Below, piece after piece: positions 11,295-20,055 of a stretch of 64,000 bases of DNA; the first letter of the stretch is position 1; each line of letters opens with the position of its first letter. Below the pieces are notes generated by a model. It saw only the letters and a list, made by a program, of their open reading frames with translations, ran no database searches and had not been told where the DNA came from. The DNA lies in contig CAWHVF010000009.1 in assembly GCA_963832785.1 (NCBI GenBank), positions 310,001 to 374,000 on the forward strand. The letters are read 5' to 3'. A program made the position numbers and the translations under genes. Source of the DNA: CAWBRT01 sp963832785. GTDB taxonomy: Bacteria; Acidobacteriota; Terriglobia; Terriglobales; Acidobacteriaceae.

Positions 11295-11900
11295 TTACTC
11301 GGGTGAGGTGACGTGCTGGAGACGCCACTGCGTTTTTCGCCGTTGCCCGACGCGGCGGGCGGCCTCCAGGAAAGTATCGAGCGCGGTCCGGTCAAACAAC
11401 ACGAAGCGGACCTCGCGCACGTTATGGGCGTCCACCAGGGCAGTGGTCGCGGTTTCGATGGCGATCTCCGCCGCCTCTGACGCGGGATAACCATAAGCGC
11501 CGGTGGAAATGGCGGGAAAGGCCAGGTTGTGCAGGCCAAGACGGTCGGCCAAGCGCAGGGAATTGCGATAGGCGCTGGCCAGCAGCGCGGGCTCCCCATG
11601 CAGGCCGCCGTGCCAGACGGGCCCTACGGTGTGAATGACGAATGCCGCCGTCAGCCGCCCGCCGCTGGTGGATACGGCCTCGCCCGGCGGCAGATGTCCC
11701 TGCGCGGCCACGATCTTCTTGCACTCTTCGAGAATGGCCGGTCCGCCGGCGCGATGAATGGCGCCATCTACGCCGCCCCCGCCCATCAGCGTGGAGTTGG
11801 CGGCGTTGACTATGGCATCGGTCTCCTGCCGCGTGATGTCGCCCTGCAGGAAAACCAGCGTCGAGCCCTCGCCCAGGTCGAGTTTGTGATAGTCATTCAT
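11295..11900 (-). CDS. Macrodomain protein (O-acetyl-ADP-ribose deacetylase type)
   Basis: About 201 residues starting with MNDYHKLDLGEGSTLVF. The upstream in-frame Met at 11945 would run into a dispersed repeat and lacks a ribosome site. Macrodomain motifs are clear: GDITRQETDAIVNAANSTLM, then GGGGVDGAIHRAGG (ADP-ribose loop), VIHTVGPVWHGG, and ISTGAYGYP near the distal site. MacroD-type enzymes remove ADP-ribose or its O-acetyl ester. It lies 40 bp upstream of tpiA, so the two are probably co-transcribed. A link to NAD metabolism is only suggestive (nadE lies 7 kb away). Confidence 0.9.
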   Translation of the reverse strand: MNDYHKLDLGEGSTLVFLQGDITRQETDAIVNAANSTLMGGGGVDGAIHRAGGPAILEECKKIVAAQGHLPPGEAVSTSGGRLTAAFVIHTVGPVWHGGLHGEPALLASAYRNSLRLADRLGLHNLAFPAISTGAYGYPASEAAEIAIETATTALVDAHNVREVRFVLFDRTALDTFLEAARRVGQRRKTQWRLQHVTSPE

Positions 11901-12065
11901 TATTTCTGCAAAGCAAGGCCAACCACAGAGATCACAGAGGAACACGGAGTAAAAAGACTACCTAGAGTTTGTTTCATAAATGGAACCTGGTGGAAGCCCA
12001 CGCCTTCAGGCGTGGGAAACAATGGGCTTAACAATAACGCCTTTAGGCGCTTGTATGACGAGATC

Positions 12066-12323
12066 TCCGCTGTCAAGCACACCTTGGCGCGGGGGTGGGG
12101 TTTTGTTTTCCTCTTCCCCAGCGGTTTTGGTTTTGGTGTTGCTGTTGCTTTTGCTTTGCCGACCAAGGCTCGCCTCGTGATCGTTGTGTGGGACGACCCG
12201 GTCCCACCAGCCATGTATTCGATCCCGCCGCGCGGGTACCATGATTCCTGTTTCAAACTCCCTTGCTCTCAAGGGAGGCAGGGTGTCCAATCACTGTGTC
12301 GGGGATCAACTTCACCCCACCGG
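12066..12323 (-). other. Non-coding 3' flank of the IS110 transposase
   Basis: About 260 bp with no convincing gene. It holds a GT-rich low-complexity stretch (about 12095-12165) and several short GC-rich hairpins near 12230-12330. A minus-strand open frame through it is rich in Lys/Thr/Pro, starts inside the repeat and is probably not expressed. In IS1111-type members of the IS110 family the guide ('bridge') RNA is encoded downstream of the transposase. This is therefore one of two places to look for it; the other is 13362-13424. Confidence 0.35.
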
Positions 12324-13361
12324 CTAAACCGGACTTCCCCCTGCATGCGAACCGGAATTCGCGAAGCTTTCATAGCCTACTCCGCGATTCCACATCCACC
12401 ACAACCGCACCGCCAGCTTGCGGGCCACGGCTACGGCGGCAATGGCGCGGTTCTTCTTCATCGCCAGTCTCCGGTAGCACCGCCCCAACTCGGGCTCGTG
12501 CTGGGCGGTCGCATGCGCCGCCTCGACCAGCAGCCCCCGCAACAAGGCGTTGCCTTGCTTGCTGATGTGCCCCAGCCGTTGCCGCCCGCCCGAGCTGTCC
12601 TCGGCGGGGGTCAGGCCGAGGTAGCTGGCCACCTGCTTGCCGCAGCGGAAGCGCGTCGGATCGCCGATCGTCAGCACGAAGGCCAGCGCCGTGATCGGAC
12701 CGACTCCGGGATGCGTCTGCAAGCGTGCCACCTCCGGCCGCCGCGCCCCTTCCTGCTCCACCGCCTGGTCCAGCGGGGTGGTGCGCCGTTCTAGCTCGGC
12801 CAGCAGTTCCAGATTGTCCTGCCGCCGTTGCGCCGTCCACGCCGGCAACACCAGCGCCCGAAACTGCTCCTGCCCCGGCTTGCTCCACAGCCCTGGCCTG
12901 CGCCCCAGGCCTTCGTTCAGCGCAATCGCCCGCAACTGGTTCTTCACCCGCGTCCGCATCTGCACTAAGCGGTGCCGGTGTATCACCAACTGCCGTGCGT
13001 CGCGCTGCGCCGCTGTCGGTACCCAGATGCGCAGCTGGGCAAACTGCCCGCTGAGCAACAGCTGCAAGATATGCTCGGCATCCCGCCGGTCGGTCTTCTG
13101 CTTGCGCGTGGCGGCCGCCCGAATCTTGGCCGGATCGCCAACCCATAACTCCTGTCCCAACTCCGCCAGTAAGCGCTCGAACCAACGCGAGTGCCCACTG
13201 GCTTCCATCCCAACCCGCACCACCTGGCCCGCCAGTGAACGGTAGAACTGCTCCGCCTCCCCGTTGTGTTCCAACCGCCGCTCACCGCATTCTCCTGTCT
13301 CCGTATTCACAAATGCGATTTGCTGAAACCTCGGGTGATAATCGCAGCCTATAATCAACAT
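12324..13361 (-). CDS. IS110 family transposase (DEDD recombinase)
   Basis: A 345-residue protein starting at the ATG at 13361, five bases after GGAG. The N-terminal RuvC-like DEDD domain shows Asp7 (IIGCDYH), Glu53 (VGMEASGHS), Asp91 and Asp94 (KTDRRDAEHI). A coiled helical linker follows. The C-terminal Tnp_20 domain has HPGVGPITALAF and the SSGGRQRLGHISKQGN segment with the family serine. Members insert without DNA hydrolysis at target sites chosen by a structured RNA from the element's own flank. The reading frame is intact, so the element may be active. It separates pgk from the macrodomain-tpiA pair and probably disturbs read-through. Confidence 0.92.
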   Translation of the reverse strand: MLIIGCDYHPRFQQIAFVNTETGECGERRLEHNGEAEQFYRSLAGQVVRVGMEASGHSRWFERLLAELGQELWVGDPAKIRAAATRKQKTDRRDAEHILQLLLSGQFAQLRIWVPTAAQRDARQLVIHRHRLVQMRTRVKNQLRAIALNEGLGRRPGLWSKPGQEQFRALVLPAWTAQRRQDNLELLAELERRTTPLDQAVEQEGARRPEVARLQTHPGVGPITALAFVLTIGDPTRFRCGKQVASYLGLTPAEDSSGGRQRLGHISKQGNALLRGLLVEAAHATAQHEPELGRCYRRLAMKKNRAIAAVAVARKLAVRLWWMWNRGVGYESFANSGSHAGGSPV

Positions 13362-13646
13362 GTCGGCTCCTGTCCCCGAGCCTTGGTCTTGTTCAGCGAC
13401 AACCAATGTACTCGGCCGGGAGCCGATCTCGTCATGAAATCACTGTGGAAACGCCGTCACAGCGGCTAAAGCCGGTTTCCTCGGGCCTTTGTCCCCACGG
13501 CTAAAGCCGTGGGCTTCCACGTTAATGCACCTTCAAAACCATTTATAAAACAAGCTGTAAGGTAACGGTTTTATCGATGCTTAATGAAGTGCCTAGAGAA
13601 ATGCGTCAGGTTCTCTGTGTCCTCTGCGTCCTCTGTGGTTATCTTT

Positions 13647-14855
13647 TTACTTGTCTGTCAACGCCTCGACCCCGGGCAGCCGCTTGCCTTCCAGGAATTC
13701 CAGCGACGCGCCTCCGCCGGTGGAGATGTGCTTGATCTGCTCGGCGACGCCGGCCTTGTGAACAGCGGAGACAGTATCGCCGCCGCCGACAATCGAAGTT
13801 GCGCCGGCATTTTCGGCCACCGCCCGCGCCACTGCCATGGTGCCGCGCGCGAACGGGTCGATTTCGAAGACCCCCATGGGGCCATTCCAGACGATGGTCC
13901 GCGCCTTGGCGATCTCGGCGGCGAACTGCTCGACAGTCCGCGGGCCGATATCCACGGCGATCATCTCGGCCGGAATGGGCTCGCCCTCGGCCACTTGGCG
14001 CGTGTGCGCGCCGACATCCACCTTGTCGGCGACCACGTGATCGACGGGCAGCAGCAGCTTCACCTTGCGCGCCTTGGCCTCCTGGAGCAACTGCCCGGCC
14101 AGCTCCAGCTTGTCGGCTTCGAGCAGCGACTTACCGATCTCGATGCCCTGGGTCTTCAGGAAGGTATAGGCCATGCCGCCGCCGATCAGGAAGGCGTCGA
14201 CCTTGTCGAGCAGGTTGCGAATTACCCCGATCTTGTCGCTGACCTTGGCGCCTCCCAGGATGGCGACAAACGGCTTGGCTGGATTCTGCGTAGCCCGGCC
14301 CAGGTAATCGAGTTCCTTCTCCATCAGCAGGCCGGCGGCCGACTTGGGCAGAAAGCGGGTTACGCCCACGGTGGAAGCGTGGGCGCGGTGGGCAGTGCCA
14401 AAGGCGTCGTTGACGTAGAAATCGGCCAGCGCGGCCAGCGCCTGCGAGAAGCCCTCGTCGTTGGCCTCCTCTTCCGGGTGGAAACGCAGGTTTTCCAGCA
14501 GCAGGCTTTGCCCGCGCTCCAGCTTGCCGGCCATCTCGCCGGCCTGCAGGCCGATGCAATCTGGGGAGAAGCCGACGTTCTGCCCGCGCCCGATGAGCTG
14601 GTCCAGCAGGATGCGCAGCCGTTCGGCCACCGGCTTGAGGCTGTACTGCGGATTCGGTTTGCCCTTGGGGCGTCCCAGGTGCGAGGCCAGGATGAGCTTG
14701 GCGCCGTGGCGCAGAGCGTATTCGATGGTGGGCAGCGTCTCGCGGATGCGGGTGTCGTCGGCTACCCGCCCGCCGTCGAGGGGAACGTTGAAGTCCACCC
14801 GCATCAGAATGCGGTGATTGTTCAAGGAAAGATCGCGAATGGAAAGTTTGGCCAT
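13647..14855 (-). CDS. pgk: Phosphoglycerate kinase
   Basis: A 402-residue protein beginning MAKLSIRDLSLNNHRIL at 14855, with AAAGGATG upstream. The N-terminal domain shows RVDFNVPL and the LASHLGRPKGK substrate-binding motif. The C-terminal domain has ILGGAKVSDKI, the WNGPMGVFE segment and GGGDTVSAV for nucleotide binding. Length is typical. It transfers phosphate from 1,3-bisphosphoglycerate to ADP. It lies 144 bp downstream of gap on the same strand, with an AT-rich repeat in the gap. An ACCACAGAG repeat half abuts its stop codon, and the IS110 element follows. Confidence 0.96.
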   Translation of the reverse strand: MAKLSIRDLSLNNHRILMRVDFNVPLDGGRVADDTRIRETLPTIEYALRHGAKLILASHLGRPKGKPNPQYSLKPVAERLRILLDQLIGRGQNVGFSPDCIGLQAGEMAGKLERGQSLLLENLRFHPEEEANDEGFSQALAALADFYVNDAFGTAHRAHASTVGVTRFLPKSAAGLLMEKELDYLGRATQNPAKPFVAILGGAKVSDKIGVIRNLLDKVDAFLIGGGMAYTFLKTQGIEIGKSLLEADKLELAGQLLQEAKARKVKLLLPVDHVVADKVDVGAHTRQVAEGEPIPAEMIAVDIGPRTVEQFAAEIAKARTIVWNGPMGVFEIDPFARGTMAVARAVAENAGATSIVGGGDTVSAVHKAGVAEQIKHISTGGGASLEFLEGKRLPGVEALTDK

Positions 14856-14894
14856 GCTTTCATCCTTTCCCAGCCAAATCCAGACCCCGCGGAG

Positions 14895-14998
14895 GATTTC
14901 TGATTTTTGATTTAAGATTTTTGCTTTCAGATCGCGATGCGGCACCGTTCAGCCTGAAATCAGAAATCAGGAAAATCAAAAATCAGAAATCAAAAATG
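14895..14998. repeat. AT-rich dispersed palindromic repeat between gap and pgk
   Basis: TTTCTGATTTTTGATTT on one side is mirrored by AAATCAAAAATCAGAAATC on the other, around a GC-richer centre. The same words occur at 31079-31151, 34838-34881, 35820-35853 and, as a half, near 44727. It lies between two genes that are normally co-transcribed. Confidence 0.7.
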
Positions 14999-14999
14999 G

Positions 15000-16010
<1,011 letters not shown>

Positions 16011-16126
16011 GTTGCCTCCAAAGTAGATGATATCTGGCTCGCGGAACCGCCCTTACCATGCAGCAAAGGGCAGGCACCGCAAAACAGAAGATGCTAGCAT
16101 CCGCTAAACCATGGAAGCAAACCGGC

Positions 16127-16310
16127 CGCCGGGGGAGTAGTGGGTCAATTTGAATTTCCACAACAACGGGGGCCCCACGTCCCGCCCTGCTTTTGGGCTG
16201 ACGTGGGGCTAATTCCCCAGGTTAGCGCCGAAAAGCGCACCTGGGGCACCCTTCCTTCAAATTGACCCACTGTCGCCGGGGCACCCATCCAAACTGACCC
16301 GCTATTGCCG
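16127..16310. mobile_element. MITE-like hairpin element, copy 2, with a duplicated right end
   Basis: AGTGGGTCAATTTGAA (16139-16154) is perfectly inverted at 16256-16271. The core hairpin CCCCACGTCC...GACGTGGGGC is nearly identical to copy 1. CGCCGGGG occurs just outside both ends (16127-16134, 16274-16281), but the right copy overlaps a second, degenerate right end (GGGGCACCC...GACCCGCTAT, to about 16310), so this target duplication is less certain than in copy 1. It fills most of the 441-bp gap between gap and the gene at 16452. Confidence 0.7.
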
Positions 16311-16451
16311 TGGAGAATAGGGCTAGGAAATCTGGCGTTAGACCTCCGACAGGCCTGAATTGCGGTCCGTCTTCCCCTAACCCCGGACCCCTAAAAAGAG
16401 GTACCTGCTTAGTTCTCGCCGACGGCATCGTAAGTATGTTATAAGCCCCGT

Positions 16452-17468
16452 ATGCGCAAGTGGATGCGTGACCGCATGAAGCGGCGTAAAACGCCAGGAA
16501 AAGCGGAGCCGGCTGGCCGACCGCCCGGCCAGGCTCCTTTGCAGCCAACCTTTCTGGACCGGGCCGCCCCCGTGCCCGGACCGGGCGAAGCGGAGAGCGG
16601 CGGCAGCCGGGAGCTGCCAGGCGCGGCCGAAGAGCTCGCGCCAGAGGCCTTGCACGAGGCTGAAGCCGCCAGGCTTGAACCTTCGGCCGAGGTTCCTCCA
16701 GCCAAGGAGGCCAGGCCAGGCGAGCCGGAAGCCGGCGCTCCGGCCAAGCCACAACGCCCGCCAGCGCGTGGTGCCAGACCGGACCGCAGCCGCCGTCGCG
16801 GACGTGGAGGGAAACCGCAGTTCCCGGCCAAGCCGCCGGCGCGGCCGCGAGCCGGGGCCGGGGCAAGCGGGGCGGTGCTGCCGATTGCTCCCGGACAGGC
16901 AACCGGCGAAGCCGCCGAGGTCGATGGCGAAATCGGGGGGGAAGCGGCAGCGCCGGAACCCGAAACTTCACGGGCGCCCGCCTCGGGGAAAGCCAAGGGC
17001 GCCGTGGTGCTCTCCATAGGCCTGCCGGGCTCGGGCAAGAGTTCGTGGTTCAGGCGGCACAACATCATTCCGCTGTCCAGCGACTTGGTTCGCGGGCTGC
17101 TGTTCGACAATCCCACCGAACAGCGCTACCAGGACCTGGTTTTCTCGTCGTTGCGCTCTCTGCTGCGGGCGCGGCTGATCGCCGGGCGCCCCATGAACTA
17201 CATCGACGCCACCAATCTCTCGCCACGGGAGCGCCATAGCTGGATCAAGATGGCGCGCGATTTCGGCTACGAGGCGCACGCGGTCTTCTTCGACGTGCCG
17301 GCGGAAGTCTGCATGGAGCGCAACCGCAAACGCGCGCGCAACGTGCCCGACGAGGTCATGCACCGCATGGCCCAGAAATTGCGCCCTCCCAAGTTCGAGG
17401 AGGGCTTCGCCAAAATCATCGTGGTGCGGCTCAAGCGTCACGAAGAGAGCGGCCAGGAGCAGCTCTGA
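16452..17468 (+). CDS. P-loop AAA/polynucleotide-kinase-like protein with a long disordered N-terminus
   Basis: A 338-residue protein in two unlike halves. Residues 1 to about 178 are low complexity (Pro, Ala, Glu, Arg, Gly), predicted disordered. Residues about 180-330 are a P-loop kinase domain with Walker A GLPGSGKSS (about 191-199), SSDLVRGLLFDNPTEQ, the DATN segment (YIDATNLSPRERH) and an arginine-rich lid (CMERNRKRARNVPDEVMHR). This matches the Pnkp/Zeta-toxin-like ATPase group, which phosphorylates nucleic-acid ends or small molecules. The substrate is unknown. No ribosome site is visible before the ATG, so a start further inside is possible. Confidence 0.8.
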   Translation: MRKWMRDRMKRRKTPGKAEPAGRPPGQAPLQPTFLDRAAPVPGPGEAESGGSRELPGAAEELAPEALHEAEAARLEPSAEVPPAKEARPGEPEAGAPAKPQRPPARGARPDRSRRRGRGGKPQFPAKPPARPRAGAGASGAVLPIAPGQATGEAAEVDGEIGGEAAAPEPETSRAPASGKAKGAVVLSIGLPGSGKSSWFRRHNIIPLSSDLVRGLLFDNPTEQRYQDLVFSSLRSLLRARLIAGRPMNYIDATNLSPRERHSWIKMARDFGYEAHAVFFDVPAEVCMERNRKRARNVPDEVMHRMAQKLRPPKFEEGFAKIIVVRLKRHEESGQEQL

Positions 17469-17718
17469 ACACCGATTTCCCCGCCCGCCATCCAAGCCGT
17501 GGCGGGGTAGTGACGTCTTGTGCTTTGTGGCCTTCGACCCGAATAAGCGCTGCGCCAGCACAGTCAGCGCCTTAGCTCCTTATAACCTAGATAACCGCAG
17601 AAACGAGTGCCAGATTCTGCCTGCAACCCCGGGGCTGCGGCGTTTGCCGCCAAGGCTGGCAACCCGCTCGCCTTCGGCAGCCTCTCTGTTGAGTGCCCCT
17701 GGAGAGGAGATCTCCACC

Positions 17719-18090
17719 ATGACAAAGGTAGAGTCGCTGAAAGTTCTTCTGATCGATAACCAGCCGGACCGGAAGGAAAGAATCGCCGCGCTCAAGAGCT
17801 GCGGATTCACCGTCTATCCGGCATTGGACCTAGGGCAGGCGCGGCTGCGCTGCCAGGCCAGCCGCTACGATTTGATCATCGTAAACGCGGCGGGAAATCC
17901 CGGCCTGGCCCTGGAACTCTGCGACTATATCCGGAGCGAAAACCAGAGCCAGCCCCTGATCATGATCACCGCGCCCGGCCAGCCAGTCCCGGACCGCGAT
18001 TATGCCGAGTCCAGCCAGCCGGAGACGCTGCTGAAGCGCATCAAAGTCATGTTCGCCGCCACCCTGACCGACAAGGCTCTGGCGGCTTAA
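17719..18090 (+). CDS. Degenerate response-regulator receiver domain (pseudo-receiver)
   Basis: A stand-alone 123-residue REC-like protein starting at the ATG at 17719 after GGAGAGGAGATCTCC. The first strand keeps an acidic residue (LLIDNQPD, Asp13), and the later switch Thr84 (MITAPG) and Lys106 can be aligned. The phosphoacceptor position at the end of strand 3 reads LIIVNAAG, with Asn56 instead of Asp. Phosphorylation at the usual site should therefore be impossible. It may act as a constitutive or protein-interaction receiver. No histidine kinase or output domain is nearby; the next gene is nadE. Confidence 0.72.
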   Translation: MTKVESLKVLLIDNQPDRKERIAALKSCGFTVYPALDLGQARLRCQASRYDLIIVNAAGNPGLALELCDYIRSENQSQPLIMITAPGQPVPDRDYAESSQPETLLKRIKVMFAATLTDKALAA

Positions 18091-18200
18091 GGCTGCGCTC
18101 GGGGCCAAGCGGGATCGCATGCGCAAAATTTCCTGAGGTGCCCCCGGCAACGGCCCAGTTGCGGTTGCTGGGGCGACATGCGGGCTTTTACACTGTTGGT

Positions 18201-19842
18201 GTGAGAATCGCGCTTGCCCAGATCAATACCACCGTGGGCGATTTCACCGGGAACGCCCGCAAGATCGTGGATTTTGCGCGCCGCGCCCGCGCCGGCGGCG
18301 CCGCCCTGGTGTTGTTTCCCGAGTTGAGCGTCTGCGGCTACCCGCCCCGCGACCTGGTGGAAAAACCGGCCTTCGTCCGGCGCTGCCGCGAGGTCCTGGA
18401 CGAAGTGGCGGGCGAAACCCGCGGCATCGCCGTGGTCTGCGGCTTTGTCAGCGCCGCCTGTTCGAATACCGGCAAGTCGGCCATGAACTCAGCCGCCCTG
18501 CTGCGCGATGGCGCGGTGGCCTTCGTGCAGTCCAAGCGCCTGCTGCCCACCTACGACGTCTTCGATGAGATGCGCAACTTCGCTCCCGCCGACTCGCAGC
18601 AGCTTCTCTCCCTCTGCGAAAAGAAGGTGGCGCTCACCATCTGCGAGGACGCCTGGAACGACAAGACCTTCTGGAACCGCCGGCTCTACACCGTGGATCC
18701 GGTCGAGGAACTGATGCATGCCGGGGGCGAGATGGTGCTGAACATCTCAGCCTCGCCCTTCCACCTGGGAAAACATGAATTGCGCCGGCAGATGCTGGCC
18801 GCCATCGCCCGCCGCCATCGCGCTCCGGTGGTGATGGTGAACCAGGTGGGAGGCAACGACAGCCTGGTGTTCGACGGTTCCAGCCTGGTGGTGGACGCAG
18901 GCGGTGAAGTGGTGGCCCGGGCGCAGTCGTTTGCCGAGGACCTGATTTACTACGACACGGAAACCAACCAGGGTGACATGCATCACTGGATCGAGGACGA
19001 AGCCGCCAGCGCCTATGCCGCCCTGGTGCTGGGCACGCGCGACTACGTGCGCAAGTGCGGCTTCCGGCGGGCGCTGGTCGGCCTCAGCGGCGGCATCGAT
19101 TCGGCGCTGACGGCGGCCATCGCCGTCGAGGCGCTGGGCGCGGAAAACGTCATGGGAGTAGGCATGCCCAGCCAGTATTCCTCCGAGGGCAGCATCCAGG
19201 ACGCGCGCGAGCTGGCGCGCAACCTGAACATACGCTTCGAGGTCATTCCCATCGGCGACATCTTCGAATCCTTCCGCAGCGGCCTGGGGCCGGTCTTCGC
19301 CGGCCTTAAAGAGGACGTTACGGAGGAGAACATACAGGCGCGGGTGCGCGGCACCCTGCTCATGGCTCTTTCCAACAAATTCGGCTCGCTGGTGCTCTCC
19401 ACCGGAAACAAGTCGGAGCTGGGGGTGGGATATTGCACCCTCTACGGCGACATGGCGGGCGGGCTGGCCGTCATCTCCGACGTTCCCAAGACGCTGGTCT
19501 ACCGCATCGCCCGTTATGTGAATTCGCGGCGCCAGGTGATTCCGCGACTCCACCCTCACCAAACCGCCTTCGGCCGAACTGCGGCCGGGGCAGAAAGACA
19601 GCGACTCGCTGCCGCCATACGAAGTGCTCGATCCCATCCTGGAAGACTACATCGAGGAGATGAAGACCGCCGAGGAGATTGCGCGCGCCCGCGGCATCGA
19701 CCTCAAGACGGTGCAGGCGGTGATCAAGATGGTCGAGTTGGCGGAGTACAAACGCCAGCAGGCGGCGCCTGGGCTGAAGATTTCAGCCAAGGCGTTCGGC
19801 GTGGGACGCCGCTTCCCCGTCGCCGCCCGGCACCAGGTCTAG
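18201..19842 (+). CDS. nadE: Glutamine-dependent NAD+ synthetase, frame broken by one extra base near 19548
   Basis: The N-terminal nitrilase domain has Glu in LFPELSVCGYPP, Lys in SKRLLPTYDVFDE and Cys in LTICEDAW. The C-terminal synthetase domain has the P-loop LSGGIDSAL and STGNKSELGVGYCTLYGD. It amidates nicotinic acid adenine dinucleotide using glutamine and ATP. After YVNSRRQVIPR the frame slips. Removing one base at about 19546-19550 restores the expected ending (PPSAELRPGQKDSDSLPPYE ... GRRFPVAARHQV) to the stop at 19842, giving 546 residues. In the uncorrected frame an unrelated Arg-rich tail runs to 19871. The GTG at 18201 fits the domain start; a GTG at 18138 is the alternative. 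Confidence 0.9.
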
Positions 19843-19876
19843 AACTTTTCCTGAGAAGGTGTCCCTATTAATGAGG

Positions 19877-20004
19877 TGTCATCCTGAGCGACCGGAGGCC
19901 CGCTTTTGGCCGGAGGGAGTCGAAGGATCTGCAGTTCTGAAGTTGCGCCCTAAACGAACTTAACTGTAGATGCCTCGGCTCCCTGCGGCCGCTCGGCATG
20001 ACGC
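19877..20004. repeat. Dispersed palindromic repeat, GTCAT...GATCT family, copy 2
   Basis: GTCATCCTGAGCGACCGGAG...GTCGAAGGATCT on the left is mirrored by ATGCCTCGGCTCCCTGCGGCCGCTCGGCATGAC-type sequence on the right. It lies between the convergent nadE and secretin genes and could act as a transcription end for both. Confidence 0.6.
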
Positions 20005-20055
20005 CCTGACGGGGTACGGCCACCATGGAACTGCCATAATTGCCCGCGAATTCCA

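Larger units (their letters stand above)
11921..13640. mobile_element. Nested insertion: IS110-type element inside a two-hairpin repeat inside an ACCACAGAG palindrome
   Basis: Outermost, AACCACAGAG... (11921-11949) and ...CCTCTGTGGTT (13613-13640) are the two halves of one dispersed palindrome, found uninterrupted at 32270-32354. Inside these are two inverted copies of a roughly 100-bp repeat (11969-12065 and 13425-13554). Each has two stem-loops (CCCACGCC/GGCGTGGG or CCCACGGC/GCCGTGGG, plus a smaller TTTA-loop hairpin) and the word ATGACGAGATC. Innermost is the transposase gene with non-coding flanks. Exact IS ends could not be fixed, because IS110 elements have no conventional terminal repeats. 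Confidence 0.65.

Noticed and set aside
10502..11599. A 365-residue version of the tpiA frame
   Set aside because: The first 115 residues overlap the macrodomain gene in another frame and are low complexity; TpiA starts naturally at 11254.
11900..12290. Minus-strand open frames beside the IS110 element (94 and 118 residues)
   Set aside because: They run through repeats and a low-complexity GT stretch, have Lys/Thr/Pro-rich translations, and lack ribosome sites.
19540..19560. Programmed +1 frameshifting in nadE or the other three broken genes
   Set aside because: No slippery codon context, stop codon or stimulatory structure common to the four sites; a surplus base is simpler.
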